Shown piece after piece: positions 37,601 to 50,521 of a stretch of DNA of 64,000 bases (positions within the stretch are counted from its first letter, which is position 1; each line of letters begins with the position of its first letter). The stretch is from Strigops habroptila (taxonomy: Eukaryota > Chordata > Aves > Psittaciformes > Psittacidae), in contig NC_044296.2 in assembly GCF_004027225.2 (NCBI RefSeq), positions 3,950,796-4,014,795 of the forward strand. The letters are read 5' to 3'. The notes below the pieces were generated by a model that worked only from the letters and a program-made list of their open reading frames with translations, was not told where the DNA came from and did no database searches. Both the position numbers and the translations under genes were made by a program.

Positions 37601-40600
37601 AGCACCCCTGCTTCAGGATCACGGCAAAGACTAGAGGCACTGCAGAGGTAACAAGGTTTCTGCTCTCTAGCACTGAATGCCCCAATTCTGCACCTTCCCC
37701 AGAGCAAACCGCCTCACAGACGAGTTGCTTCACCCAAGTGTGAGCTGTTTCTTCTCCCCAAGGGCTGCACCCACGTCCTCAGCTCTCCCAGGCCCCACCC
37801 AGCTACAGCATCTCCTCTTCCCACAGCCACCACCTAATCCACAGGATAAATGGTTCTTAAAAGGATGTCAGTCTCAGTTGTTCCCAGTTCAGCCAGCAGA
37901 TGCCAAGGAGAGGGAAATCCATGCTAGAGGAAGCAGGGTCCTTCCCAGGTTTAATCTCCAAACAAGGAAGATGGAACCACTGGCTAAACACAGTGGTTGA
38001 TGCAGCTGCGGAATGAGGGATTGCAGAAAACCCTCTGGCTTCTCCTGCCTCTCAGTATTTTCCTGGAGTTCCGACAGAGATGAATGACATGAACACATGA
38101 CAGTGTTTCTGAAATCCCAGAGCAGGTACAACGAGGAACACAGAGTGTCTTTAGAGAAAAAAAATGCTTTGCATCCGATGCACAGTTGCAAGTAATAGGT
38201 GAGGGCAGAATAAATTGCCAGAGGCCAAGCTAAAACCACCAAACCCAAACTTGTATACTAGTTACATACACTCATCTTGACCCACAGACCAGATGTACAA
38301 AGCGACAGAGTCAGGGCCATCTACATGGAGAAGAAGAAATAGCACACACATCCTTTCAGTCTGATCTCAATCTTTATGCAAGTTGTTTTAAAGAGGGCTA
38401 CTGCCACTGTACACACGAGGTAACAGAGCAACAGAGGACTTGGTTCATACCTCCCATTCACTAGGGGAAGTTTTCTTCTCCAGGATGAACTGAACATGAC
38501 ACAGTAATGATTGAGAATGAGAGAACGCCGTGCTGAAATAAATGACTGCAGAAGAGTTAGGACAAACAAGAACACAGCTCAGAACACTGGCTGGTAATTT
38601 GCATGGGTAAGATACTGGTATGATTATAGGTTTCCTGGGCCTGTAAAATGGGCTCGTGATACTATCTTTTTCTAAGGGTGTGACAAGAAGCTTTTATTTA
38701 ATGAAGTTTGTGAATCAAAACAGCTTTAAAATTAATAAGTAGTACTAGGCCTGGGGAAACTCTGCCAGCTGAGGCATTGCTTGGATGGGAAAGAAAAAAT
38801 ACCTTTGAACCTGGCCATAAGCATCTTAAAGCAGATGGAAAAGATATGAAGATTGACTAGCAGCAGTGTGGCAAAAGGAAGGGGGATAAAGGATCAGAAT
38901 CACAAAAGCACAGAATCGATGCTGAAAGGGACCTCTGGAGATCATCCAGCCCAACCTCTGCTGCTCAAGCAGGGTCAGCTTCAGCAGGCTGTAGAGGGCT
39001 CTGTCCAGCTGGGTTTTGAGTATCTCCACAGATGGAGACTCCATTCCCTCTCTGGGGAACCTGTTCCAGTGCCTGACCACCCTCACGGTAAAAAAGCATT
39101 TTCATACGTTCAGCTGGAGCACCACACGTTTCTGTTTGTGTCCATTCCTTCTCCTCCTGCCGCTGGACACCACTAAGAATAGTTGCTCTCCTTCTTCTTC
39201 CTGTTCCTGTCTTGTACTGGAGAGCCTAGAACTGGAGAGTCCTGGTCAATGCAGGACACAGGGGCTAATCTCCAGTTTCACACTGCAAACGTGCCCAAGT
39301 CACTGACAGACAGTGACTACCTGAAGGAGTCCTGGATCCAGCCCTGTCTTGTGGATCAGCAAGTTAAAAATGTGAGTCACTTGTGTCTTAATGGTTACCC
39401 AACAGCACCCTGGTTCCCACATCAGTGGAGGTAACCAAGACATCTCTGTCCTTGGGAAAGTGCATGGTAAAATCCATGGAATTTATGGAATGCAGACTAA
39501 ACACTGTTTACAAAGAAGAGATCTGGATTCCAATTTTGTGTCATCATAAAATGATTATTTAAAGAATCACTGACGTATCTGTGTTTACATAAAAATACTG
39601 GCTATAATTGGGGCTTTTATTAAAAACATTTTCATCACAACAGAGCTATGAACCATTTCAACTTCTATAAACTTTTCCAATCTGTCCGTGTAGCACAGAG
39701 AATCTGGAGAAGCCGCATCTTCCTAACCTGCAGAGGTGTAATTCCATCTGTCATCTTCTTTTTCAAAAAGATGACATTTTAATTGTCTTTTTCCCCTTTT
39801 TCTAAGCTTCAAACCACTGTAGATTTGACTAAACCATTTCAGAAGATATTACCTCTTCGATCAGCAGCAAGGAATAGGGATTTTTGAGTCCAGTGAGTAC
39901 CACTTTAAAGAGTATTCGGGATCACGAAAGGGGAATTACTCTGCAGTCTTGACAATGGGTGACACCATGGTAAATCTCAGTTACCCACCAGCAAATCATA
40001 GAGTGTTACAGACACCATGCTAACTATAGACTAAACTGCATAAAGCAACAGCACCAGCTCAGGATCTTTATGAAACTCTGAGTCAATGAACCCTGCAGGA
40101 TTTCTAGCTATGCCTTTGCCATAACCCCCAAATTTTCTGTGCTCTAGAGTAATATGCAAAACACTTACGTGGTTCTGGAAAGAAAGAAGCAGCTACAAAT
40201 GTCTCTACATGGCACTCCCGAACCCAGAGCAGTGGTCAGGGACATGCACACATTTTTGTGGCTGATCCTGAGGTCAGATGACTCAGCCTAATCTAATGCA
40301 CCTTACTGAGGCTTGTCTGTCAGGTGTGATACCCCAGGTCCCCATTACCCAAGATAAAGGAGACTTAACTGTATTTGGGTAGTCTAAACACGATTGCCGC
40401 TACACTTGACCCAAAACCTGCCAGTAACATGCAACAAAACACAAAACAGCTTGTCTGCCTTCTAAAACACAAGCATAATAAAGCTCATTCAAGGCCTACC
40501 TGTTTTAAGCGTAGGAACTCACATGGCTCATAACTAGACCTTAAAGGTAGGTTTTGTGTTCTATGTTCAACACACTTCTTTAGCCAGTACACAGGGCTGA

Positions 40601-40930
40601 AAAGAAAGAGCTGAAAAATGCACCTCAGCAGACTTTATGAGCTGTAATTTCTGTGGATCTCTTCAGCCATACATTGGCCCAGACACTAAAGTCAGCTTTT
40701 GGACCTGAACTGCCAGCATTAACCCTAAAAAAACCCAAATAGTACTAAATAACTTACCTTTCAAAGGCACATCTAATGACAACCAAGATTAAAGCAAAAG
40801 GAATACTGAGCAGGAGATCACGAGGCTGAGGGTAATGGACATCTTCAGACTCTTGCATGTCCTCCCAAGTGATTCCTGGGGGCAGCCAGAACTCATGGTG
40901 CCAGAGCCACTCATACAGAGAATGTGCCAT
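19639..40930 (-). CDS. CERS4: CERS4, ceramide synthase 4
   Basis: CERS4 is an ER multipass enzyme that N-acylates sphinganine with mainly C18-C22 acyl-CoA to make dihydroceramide. Coding exons: 40930-40758, 33819-33702, 33330-33212, 31281-31224, 28428-28378, 25506-25414, 24609-24481, 24212-24106, 23689-23533 and 19830-19639. Every junction is GT-AG and phase-compatible, giving about 398 aa (human about 394). Residues 1-57 begin [20 protein letters not shown] homeobox-like segment lies at about 98-136 ([15 protein letters not shown]). The TLC/Lag1 domain follows, with the catalytic His pair in EQIVHH (about 212-213) and IHDASD (about 239). Further membrane segments include [11 protein letters not shown]. 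The tail [15 protein letters not shown] is acidic. [21 protein letters not shown] and [12 protein letters not shown] favour CERS4 over CERS2 or CERS3, although KPWL resembles those paralogues. The ATG lies one base after a splice acceptor, so a 5' noncoding exon is required. Confidence 0.93.
20053..20179 (-). mobile_element. CR1 LINE 3' fragment (young subfamily)
   Basis: About 127 bases begin at the diverged tail ATCATGAAATCATGGAATGG and stop abruptly after GTCCAACCTGGCCT. It lies in the last CERS4 intron. Confidence 0.9.
22228..23101 (+). mobile_element. CR1 LINE, long older copy
   Basis: About 870 bases of the CR1 3' half, from AATGATCTTGATGATGAGGC through GACACAAAACTGGGAGGAGT and AACACTTCTTTACTGAGAGG to CATTCTGTGATTCTGTGA. 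Many substitutions and indels interrupt the reading frame. It lies in the last CERS4 intron. Confidence 0.92.
26640..27210 (+). mobile_element. LTR-like retroelement remnant with internal tandem units (probable avian ERVL-type solo LTR piece)
   Basis: Between about 26,780 and 27,000 a unit of about 45-50 bases recurs four or five times, each with a CACACTGGAG or similar start and a ...GACCTGTG.CCC.. core. Downstream come GTGTGATGAACTGACCACA, a GGAGGAGGCGGAGAA block and GGTGTTTTTAGATTTG. From memory, this order matches an abundant avian endogenous-retrovirus LTR, but no search was possible. It is in a CERS4 intron and abuts the CR1 at 27225. No retroviral coding region was seen. Both ends are uncertain. 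Confidence 0.55.
27225..27979 (+). mobile_element. CR1 LINE 3' half, intermediate-age subfamily
   Basis: About 755 bases from GAAGGTCCTACACCTGGG through CTCACTTGGAGTACTGCGT to the tail CTATTCTATGATTCTT. The frame is broken. Its 3' part matches the copy at 17243. Confidence 0.93.
29485..29935 (+). mobile_element. CR1 LINE 3' end (young subfamily)
   Basis: About 450 bases starting GGCCCAGAGGAAACCACGAA and ending near CATTCTACCGTTCTG. The middle is nearly identical to the copies at 552 and 4792, with a deletion of a few bases after GAGAAGACTCGTGAAGG. Confidence 0.93.
33052..33143 (+). repeat. Two-copy local direct repeat in a CERS4 intron
   Basis: GGATGCTCTCTGCATAGGAG with GGAGGGCAGACTGGG is followed after about 50 bases by the very similar GGATGCTCCCTGCATAGGGG with GGAGGGCAGGCTGGG. 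It lies about 70 bases beyond the donor site of the homeobox-like exon. Confidence 0.75.
34672..34902. mobile_element. CR1 LINE (young subfamily) with its 3' part inverted
   Basis: Bases 34672-34763 are plus-strand CR1, ending GCCCAGAGAAGCTGTGG. Bases 34766-34902 are minus-strand CR1, and their outer end reads GGGGCAGCCACA, whose complement TGTGGCTGCCCC is exactly where the plus part stops. The two parts together make one contiguous element with the 3' part flipped. The tail sequence is lost at the inner junction (AAGATGGTTGGAAGGG). Confidence 0.85.
38895..39215 (-). mobile_element. CR1 LINE 3' end, old subfamily
   Basis: About 320 bases containing CACAGAATCGATGCTG, AGGGACCTCTGGAGATCATC, CCCAACCTCTGCTGCTCAAG and a diverged upstream region. 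It is related to the long copy at 22228 rather than to the young group. Confidence 0.88.
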
Positions 40931-41399
40931 CCTGGAAGGAAGAGAGAGCAGAATGAACTGAGGGCAGCCTCGCACACAGCAAACCTGCCAGCACAAGCCG
41001 CTGAAGCAGAGGAAGGATTACACCCTTGCTGAGGTTGCATCTGGCTTTGAAAGCAGAAGAGGTGTGGGATGCACCAGCGCCCAAGGAACTGATAATCTGC
41101 TCCCAGATTTTTATCAGGTGCTCGTTGACTGATGACTCCTGGCACAGAACCAAAAAAGGGCTAAAATGGAGATAAATGCCTCAGAATTCAACAGTGTCAT
41201 TCTCAGCAAGGTGTATCTGAAGGTTTTAAGTTGAATACTGCAGCTTCTCCAGCTCACAGGTTCCTTTGTAGAGACTGACAGCTTGGTATCATGAGGATGC
41301 AGCAAGTCTGCTCCAGGGCTGGCTGCCAGTTGTCCTTTCATATGCACATATCCGTATTTTTTAGTCTTTGATCTTTTGCATTTGTTTCTATTTATACAC

Positions 41400-41557
41400 T
41401 GTGGCTGCCCCATCCCTGGCAGTGTTCAAGGCCAGGTTGGACACAGGGGCTTGGAGCAACCTGCTCTAGTGGAAGGTGTCCCTGCCCACAGCAGGGCGTT
41501 GGAACTGGTTGAGCTTGAAGGTCCCTTCAACCCAAACCAGTCTGGGATTCTACGATT
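41400..41557 (+). mobile_element. CR1 LINE 3' tail fragment (young subfamily)
   Basis: About 158 bases from TGTGGCTGCCCCATCCCTGG to the tail CTGGGATTCTACGATTG. Confidence 0.92.
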
Positions 41558-44464
41558 GCAATTCCACTTTGTGTACTTCTGCATGCATTGTAACTAATAT
41601 TATTCTGAAACTTCACCTTTTAAAAAGTAAAAAAGATCTATCTTCTGCTTGAAATGATTAAGGAAAATACTTCCAGGTAAGAATTTGTGTGCTAAGTGGT
41701 AAGCTGGATTCATAATGTAATTTTAAAGACCATGCCTGAAGGTGGGATTTACATACATGATCAGAGCAGCATAAAAGGCAGTGGAATGGGTGTAACAAAG
41801 AAGTCAACATGAAAATACTGTTGCGAGATAATTCTGCCTCATACACAAATATGAACTGTACCACCCTCCAATAAAGGCTGCTCGTTCTAGCTGATACCAA
41901 CAAATCTCCCAAACACAAGCTCTGAACAGAAGTCAAACAACCTCTGGGCAGGCATAGAACAAGGAAAGAGGAAACATGGGAATGAGATGCCATTGAACTC
42001 ATCTGAACAGCACACATGAAATGCTACCTTACAAAACAAAGGGGAAAAGCATGTAATTTAGATAACTCATGTGATTTACACAGCAAGTGTCTCACCTGAA
42101 TATCATAAAGCATCTCACCTAGTGGAGGCTCAAGCCCTGGTCCATTTTCTGTAAGGAGAACTGCCTAACAGATTGAAAATTAATCATACAGTTGATTTGT
42201 GAGATATCTTTCATTCAGAAGTAGTTAGTTTGTTAGTTAAACTGACTATCTGCCTTATTCCAGAATTTTGCAGAGTCTGAGGGATATCATCTGAATCGTG
42301 ATGCCTTTTCTGGATTTGGACATTATTATTCATCTCAATGTGTCTGATCCATCTAGAACACGGAAGAACAGGACTCTATTTCTTCTAATGGGACTCACTT
42401 TTCCTGCAGCATGCACAGCCAATTCAGTATAACAAAGCTGATCACAGAGAGGTGTAACTGATAGCAAGTGGATGCAAACTTTCTGACCATTTAAGATATA
42501 CAAAGCAGGAAAACACTTTCCCCTTCTCCCCCCAAAAAAAGGAAAATCATCTTACTAAAACTGCATTCTTCTCCTCCTCCCTGCATGATTTCAGCTCTTG
42601 ATACCAAAACCCACAAATATAAATACCCCCTACAAATCAGAAGCCTGACATCCTGCAGAACTGCAAGAAAAAGAAGTGGCAGCAAGGCTAATGTCCACTT
42701 CACCAGCACCAGAAAGAACTGGACTTTTACCAGCTTTCAGTTTGACATAATCATAGTATTTCCTTCCTGGTGCAGCTTCTGCAACTCTGGAAACTGCGGT
42801 TTTGCTCCCACTTCCAGGCTGTTCTCCATTCCTTCTGCTAGCTCTCTTTCCAGTGCAATGCCTGGACAAAAATTATTGGCACATAAAAGGAAGATAAACA
42901 GGATTTATAGACTCTTGAAATTCTGTTTTAAGAGTCTGACAATCAAGATGCAACGGTTTTTAAGCTGCCTGACAAATCTCAAGCCTCCATAAATCCCTGG
43001 GGCCTAGAGTACATCCTCACTTCCCGCACCAGGGCTGCTTTAAGGTGGGAACATCTGCTACCCACTGCCTGTCCCCTTCTCTGGCAGGGCTGTAGGATCC
43101 TTTAGCACTAGTTCCCTTTCTATCTTGCCTTTGGTGATTCAGAAATGGCACCTAAAGCCAGGACCATGGGAAAGTGGTGACAGGGCTCCGTGTGTTGAAG
43201 CTACCTGAAGCTCACATGCATAGATGTCAGAGAAATCTTTTCAGACTACTCAATAAACATGTTACTAACTGGTATAGCTCCTCTTGGGTGGCACAGCCCA
43301 TGGGACAGGCTGGCTGCTGTGCTCAACCTCAGAGCCTCAGTGAATCATGTTTACAGGATGTCCCCAAATCACCTATAGACCGTGTGAACACAAAACTCTA
43401 CAGTTACAGTGCAGAAAGTATCTCTGTCAAAGTAAACTGTGCAAGTATGGGCTTATCCTGCAACGAATTCAACACACCAGCACTATGAAGCATGGTGGCA
43501 GTGCTCCAAAACAGCTCGTGCACTTCAGATAGGCACTGGATACCAGCTTGGAGAAGCCAGGTCGCCAAGCAAGGTGTCTGAATTACAAAGAGCTTTACAA
43601 GGCATGAAAGACACCGACCTTGGAAGTGTTGTTAAACTTTCTTAGCTGTTAAAAGTCTCAGCTCTGGTCAGGAAAAGCATCAGGAATACCTAGAACTACA
43701 TTTCCTCCCTGCTTCAGCTCTGCAGAAAACATGTGGTCAGTACCCCAGGGTTCTCTCACAGTGCAGAGGCAGCAGGCAGGTTAGGGAAAGCTGCCACGGT
43801 AGCAAGCTTTGCAATTACACAACCAAGGATTCTCCCTCCAGAACACGAGATGTCTGGCAGCAGCACAAAAAGCTGCAACACATGCTTGGTAAAGCTGAAC
43901 TCTGCCAAGGGCTCTCTGTGGGGAGGATGTAAAATAAATCTTCCAACTTGCTTAGGGGAAATATTCTTAGACTCAAAGTGCTAAGGAAGTAAACAGCCAT
44001 TATCTAATATACTCTCATGTGCAAACTATATATAGCCTGGATTACCTTCCTGGAAGATTTCTTTATGTCTGCAGCTATCTTTACACATGGTGAAAATACA
44101 GAGATGGCTTCAGTATGAAGTGAGTGCAGAAGTTATCTTCTGCGACTCACACAGGCCAAGTTCCCAAGTGGAGGCAGCTGGAAAGCTGAAGACAATGGTG
44201 TGTCTAAAATGCCCTTTGAGCACAAATAGGAAAGCATCAGCAGGCCCCTTTCTCTCTCCAAAGTTTTTTATGCCTCACAGAGCATCCTGTGTTATTAGTT
44301 GGAGCTTTGTAATAATACACAGCACCAAGCCCTCCAGCGCTGAATGCAAGTGTAACAGAGACAGCCTCTCACACAGACGAGTTCAGCAAGAACAGAGGGA
44401 AAACCAACACCCCAAAACAAGCTCCCCTACCTGACTCCGAACAGATCAGCATTAGGAGTTCACA

Positions 44465-44574
44465 CAGTGTTCAAGGCCACGTTGGACAGGGCTTGGAGCA
44501 ACCTGGTCTAGTGGAAGATGTCCCTGCCTGTGGTAGGAGGTCCCTTCCAGCCCAAACCATTCCATGATTCTATG
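44465..44574 (+). mobile_element. CR1 LINE 3' tail fragment
   Basis: About 110 bases with GTGTTCAAGGCCACGTTGGA, a small internal deletion after CTGCCTGTGGTAGGAGG, and the tail CCATGATTCTATGA. Confidence 0.88.
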
Positions 44575-45206
44575 ACAAAGCTAGAAGCTATTGAAACAAT
44601 TGGACTTGGTGCAGCCCAGCAGTCCTATCCACACACTTTGTTAATTCTTGCCTTTCCTTTGTTTTTAAACTTGGGGGTTTTATCTGAATCCTTAGAGTTA
44701 CAAAGGTCTCTGCTGACAGGCTGCACTGAGCTGCTCCAAGGAAAGCAGGAATTTCTGTGGTGGCCAGCCGTAATGCACCTGCAGTATCTGCACATTGCAG
44801 CAAAGAGCAGCTCTGAAGGGCTTCCTGAACCCCGAGCCATAGACAGGAACTGGTACTGAAACCCCTTAGGGACAGATTTATGTACAGTTTTACTTTCAAA
44901 GCACAGCGTCTAGCTAGAAAGGTCACTCCTTGTCTCACAGGTAAAATGGCTAAACAGGTTTAGCCAGAAAATGTAACTGTGCTGACATGGTCACAGAGTT
45001 ATTCTGCTGATTCACTTAAAGATTCAAGTCCCAAACTAAACATTAATATATAGACACATGAATACTCATGTAAATTTACATATGTGAATATTGGAGATAA
45101 GGGTGGAGAAAAAAGAGAGAGAAGACTGACGAGTCTTTGTGGAAAACTGGATAATCACCCTCTCACTTTTACGATGTCTTGGTATAGGTACCTACCCTGC
45201 AGTTTA

Positions 45207-45608
45207 GACTCACAGACTGGTTTGGGTTGGAAGGGACCTTAAAGCTCCTCCAGTTCCAACCCCCTGCCATGGGCAGGGACACCTTCCACTAGAGCAGGTT
45301 GCTCCAAGCCCCTGTGTCCAACCTGGCCTTGAACACTGCCAGGGATGGGGCAGCCACAGCTTCTCTGGGCACCCTGTGCCAGCGCCTCAGCACCCTCACA
45401 GGGAAGAGCTTCTGCCTCAGAGCTCATCTCAATCTCCCCTCTGGCAGGTTAAAGCCATTCCCCTTGTTCAGTCCCTACAGGCCCTTGTCCAAAGCCCCTC
45501 TCCAGCTTTCTTGTAGCCCCCTTTAGGCACTGGAGCTGCTCTAAGGTCTCCCCTTCAGGAGCCTTCTCTTCTGCTGGCTGTACAAGCCCAGGTCTCTCAG
45601 CCTGTTTT
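45207..45608 (-). mobile_element. CR1 LINE 3' end (young subfamily)
   Basis: About 400 bases from the minus-strand tail (ACTCACAGACTGGTTTGGG) through the CCTCTGGCAGGTTAAAGCC block to a diverged end near CAGGTCTCTCAGCCTG. Confidence 0.93.
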
Positions 45609-46777
45609 TACAGCTACAGCATTAGGCTAGCCATTACTGGATCGGCCACCATTCCCTGCTTACACTGTAAAGATACACAGGAAAGAAAAGATTATACTGG
45701 AGTTTTCAAGTTGCTTTTAAGAAAATGATCCATAATTTGCTTTTAAAAGCAAGTTTACATGAGTTTTTAATTTGCTTTTTGACTAACATTCCTTCCCCAA
45801 CCCTCCTACCTCCACCTTAACCTCAGCACAGCAGATCCTGCTAACATGGATGCAATGGTAATTTTGGTCTTTGCTGTAGGAATTCTCACCCCAATAGCAC
45901 AGAACTTCCAACTCCTTTCCACATTCCAGCATAGCACTCATTAAATTATTTCCTCATCCTCTCTGCCTCAGAAAGCTGTTTATTTTAGGAACATCCAAGA
46001 CTTCATGGGCCACTTTCAGCTTTTTGCTATGACAAGCAACAGTGATCCCCTCATTAGGGGGGGATCACACCAAGCTCTATTAGTGGTGTCTCAGTGTTTC
46101 TGCATCAATTGTTCATACTAGAAAGCTGTTCCTAAACCCTCTGGTAGGTACAAAATAACCTCAATAAAGAATGTGAATGAGAGGAGTGCCTAGCATTAAC
46201 ATCCACGTTTTTAATACAAAGCTCTGCTGTTAGTCCCCACATATAGAACTTAGCCCACCGTGCTATTTCATTCCTCTTAGTCTGACTATGAAGGCCTTCC
46301 AGTTCTTGATGATACCAGAGATGGCCCATTGTCTGCAGGTGGATTATACAGGTTTGTGGGTGAACAATGCCACAGGCACAAACAGCTCCAAAGTGGCTCT
46401 GGGCCAAGCTTAGGTCTGCCAAGTCTTATTTAGCTTAAGTGCAGCATCATACTAATGACATTGCTGCCAGAACCAGCACAGATATTCCTGCCAAAGACTT
46501 CCTGGTAAAGCCAGTTTTCCCAGGACTTAATTAACCACCAACAGCACAGTGCTGCCACAGGGGAAATGCTCAGCTGATGTGGAAGCACACCACCCTAAGG
46601 ATGCAGTCACATTGCTGCTCCATTCAAGTTGCTTTATGTTTGTCATGGGGCTAGGGCTGAGATAATGAAAAGCCGCAGAGCCACTTAGATCTTGATGTGC
46701 TGGAAACCACAATGGAGAGGTTTGTCCTATCTTTCTGAGAAGCAGTTGAGGTCAAGAAACAGAGTCCTTTGGTTCTG

Positions 46778-46876
46778 AACAACCTCATCTAGTTGAAGAT
46801 GTCCCTGCTCATTGCAGGAAGGGTTGGACTAGGTGACTTTTGAAGATCCCTTCCAACCCAAACTATTCTATGATAT
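46778..46876 (+). mobile_element. CR1 LINE 3' tail fragment, older
   Basis: About 100 bases containing CATCTAGTTGAAGATGTCCC and ending CTATTCTATGATATT. Confidence 0.85.
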
Positions 46877-49800
46877 TTATAAGGGTTCCCTGTTATTTCA
46901 AATTGGAAGAGCCATTGTATTCCAGTCTTACTCTGGTCAATACTTCCTGAATTTGCGTTATCACTGCATATTACTCACTTGAACCTTTAACTAATTTGCT
47001 AAGAAAGCAATTATTCCAGAATTCCAGGGGTAATTTCTCTCCCAATAACTCTTCTAGGCAGTTTCTTATGTATTTGATACTTCGCACAGTCCTGATGTCT
47101 TCCACTTTAACTACCTGTTCCAGCTACACAAGTTCAGACATGCTTACTGCACCTCTCATGCAGAAATAAGTCATTTTAACAAGGAAAGCTCAGAGTAATG
47201 TGACAATGGCTGTGTTTTGAACACCCATATTACATTTAATCTCCTCATCTCAGTTTCCAGTGGGTTTTGTCCTATTTTTTTTTTTTTCCACATATTTTTT
47301 CTAACATTTTTCACACCTTTTTTCTAACATATATGAAGTATTGGCACTAAAGATTGGGTAAACTTTATAGATAAGAAAACCCCCAAAAATGTTTGCTCCA
47401 GAATTCTGAATTAAAGGTACCATTATTTTCAGCATGAGATAGAGATTAGCTAGTGCCAGTCTCCTGCATTAACCTTCTCCAATTCCACTTCAGCTTTGCA
47501 ATGTTCATTTCCATTTCCTCATCCCTGTTAGCTGCCCTGGTGTTGCTTTAAGTTGCTTTCTGGTACTGCTTTATCACTAACAGCATTCCCTCTGCCTGAG
47601 CTCCCTCTCTGTCCCTATCCCTCTGTTGGTTCTTTACCATTTTAAGGCTTTTATTATCAAGTGAATTCAGCTATGGACGAACAGTGTCCAAAGGACTCAG
47701 CTGAGATTTATCAATCAAGAAAAATGCCTCTCTAAGAATGTCCTCCCATGGCTAACAAAGAAACCAAACCACACCAAAACCAAACCCACAACACTTTCCT
47801 TATAGCTCCAGTCCATGAACCACCCACTGACCATCACTCTCTTGGCATGCCTTCTCCTCACTCTGTCCAAATAACTTCTCTACAGACCCACCACCCTCTT
47901 CCCTATAAACTCACCTCCATTTCTTTCAACTTCTTTTGGGGATGATTAGAAGTCTGTTTGCTCTGGCCATAACTGATGCAGAATCTTCAAAGACATGGAA
48001 CCTTGGGTACGAATCTCTTTACTTGCAGCTAATTCTGCTTTATTTCTCTTCTGTTCCCCAGCTTTCTCATCTCTCTCTTGCAATTCTGAATGTTCCTGTG
48101 TTTTCCTTAAAACCACGACTGCTGGCAGAATCTCACCTCTTTCTGGCATGAAAGAAGACTGTTTTTCGTCTCCGACTAGTAGTGAAAGAAACAAAACCAC
48201 AGTCTCCTTCCCTTTGTAATCATCAACACTACGTTCTCCAGGCTCACTCACCTCATCCAGACTTTGTTCTCCATCTCCTCTTCTTTGCAAGCTGGCTGAA
48301 AATTGGAAATGTTTGTGCAGCCTTGTTTCTCCACCAATGACCCGCTATCTTCAACTTCCTGGCTTTCAGATGTTCGCCTCACCTAGATCTACCAGCTGAC
48401 ATTTACTATGAAACTATTTCATGTCTGCTGCCCACCCATGCATCAATTCATTTTACTATTCTTCAACTTTTCCAAGGAACTTTTCACCATTTGCTTACTT
48501 CCACCACCAGTCCCAACAGAAGCTTGATTCTTCACTGCTAACTTTAAAAGCAGAAAGGTAAAATTCACCTCCAAAACCCTTTGCCTAAGAAAACATCTCC
48601 TTTTAGCCCTCAGAGAGAACTGACTTGTTTTGCCTTGCTTCCTAGACTTCCCAGCTTTTCATTAACATTAACCCTACTTCACACTTTGGTGCATGCTGGG
48701 CATGTGCTTCTCTGTTCCAAGGCAACAATTTTCATATACACCCTCTTTTGAGAGATCTCTGTCCCAGAAAAAGCATAAAATGCCCAAACAAATGCTACAA
48801 GCTGCAAATAAAAAGTCCAGTGAGCAGACAAACTTGCTTACCTAGATCTGCAGTGAACATCTTCCTTAGCCAGCACAAAATACTTACTAACTTCCCTACC
48901 TTGTGCTCTGCTTGGCAGCTCCTTTGCTGCTGGGTTGCTCTGCCTGTGAGTGTCTGGCTCCCAAGCAGACTGCCAGGTCTGACCCACAGCGCAGGTCCCA
49001 GGCTGATGTCACCCATCCACATCAGGATGCAATCAGACAGCTCTTCTCATTCCATCATCCCTCACTGAGGGGGGTGAGTCCAGCTCCTTGGGTTTGCCCA
49101 AGGAAAAACAAGTACTGGTTTAACAAGTTAAAAACAAGAAAAGGCAGTGAGTACTTTCTGGCTTCACCATGTCCCTGGTCAGAAGGTAGTCAGAGCAGCG
49201 GGCCCAACTTCTCTTATCCTCCCTCTTACTGCCAATGTACTTTCAACAGAAGCCCTTCTGTTCGCCCTTCGCATCCCTCACTCCCGCTGAGGTGTGGCTT
49301 TCCTATCTGCATTCTTCTACACACAGGCAGCACTTCTATATTCCTCCTGGCCATCCATCCCCCCTTCCACCTTCCTGATACTTCCATTCTGTGTTTGAGC
49401 TCAGCTAACAAGTTCATGTTCATCTCTGCTGGCCTCCTACCATTTTTGTTTGCCTTCTTGCATGTTGGGATGGACTGTACTTGTGCTTAGATGAGGTTGT
49501 CCTGGAAGATCAACCAACTGTCCAGGCCCCTTTGCCTGCCAGACACTCTCCCATGAGATCCCACCAAAGAGATGCCAGAACAAGCCAAAACCTACCCTCC
49601 CGAAATCTTAGTAAGTACATCTGACACGACTAGTGTCCAAGTAAGGCAACTGAGGCATCTGAAGTACCAGCTAGAACATCTCCTCGAAATACATAAAGAC
49701 ATATATTCCCAGAGCTACGTGTGTACCTCGAGAGAGTACAAATGTAGAATGCAAGAAAGAGGCACCTAGAAAATCCAAATGAGCTACTCAACAATTTCTC

Positions 49801-50083
49801 TGGGTATTTTCCTTCATTCTCTCTTCCAATGCCTGCTATTTCCTCCAGTCTTGCTGTAGAAATAGCTGCCACTGGCTGCTGTCACATGATTTAACTGAGG
49901 AAGAAAATTAAGTTATTGGTCTCAGGCTGCAGTGAGCTAATTCAGGTTGGAAAATCACACAGAGAAATCAAGAAGGAGCTTACTTCTACCTGAACTGCTC
50001 ATCTCTCCTTTCTCTGAATTCATCAGTACAAAACACAGCAAGAGTCAGGCAGTCCTAGTGAGACCTTCTCCTTCAAACAGTTT

Positions 50084-50521
50084 TCACAGAATCCCAGCCT
50101 GGTTTGTGTTGGAAGGGACCTTAAAGCTCATCCAGTTCCAACCCCCTGCCACGGGCAGGGACACCTTCCACTAGAGCAGGTTGCTCCAAGCCCCTGTGTC
50201 CAACCTGGCCTTGAACACTGCCAGGGATGGGGCAGCCACAGCTTCTCTGGGCACCCTGTGCCAGCGCCTCAGCACCCTCACAGGGAAGAGCTTCTGCCTC
50301 AGAGCTCATCTCAGTCTCCCCTCTGGCAGGTTAAAGCCATTCCCCTTGGCCTGTCCCTACAGGCCCTTGTCCAAAGCCCCTCTCCAGGTTTCCTGCAGCC
50401 CCTTTAGGCACTGGAGCTGCTCTAAGGTCTCCCCTTCAGGAGCCTTCTCTTCTCCAGGCTGCCCCAGCCCAGCTCTCTCAGCCTGGCTCCAGAGCAGAGC
50501 TGCTCCAGCCCTCGCAGCAGC
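50084..50521 (-). mobile_element. CR1 LINE 3' end (young subfamily), long copy
   Basis: About 438 bases, minus strand, from CACAGAATCCCAGCCTGG to the 5' truncation point in CAGCCCTCGCAGCAGCT. It is among the least diverged copies. Confidence 0.94.

Larger units (their letters stand above)
33840..40757 (-). other. CERS4 intron after the first coding exon
   Basis: About 6.9 kb without a recognised exon. It contains the rearranged CR1 at 34672-34902, the old CR1 at 38895-39215, and a 73-codon open frame at 35409-35630 that I do not recognise. Confidence 0.6.

Noticed and set aside
47272-47335. T-rich segment with two TTTTTTCTAACAT-like units.
   Set aside because: Simple low-complexity sequence; too short and imperfect to call a structured repeat.
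48903-49490. A 195-codon plus-strand open frame.
   Set aside because: No domain, irregular composition and no splice or promoter context; probably a chance frame in a pyrimidine-rich intron.
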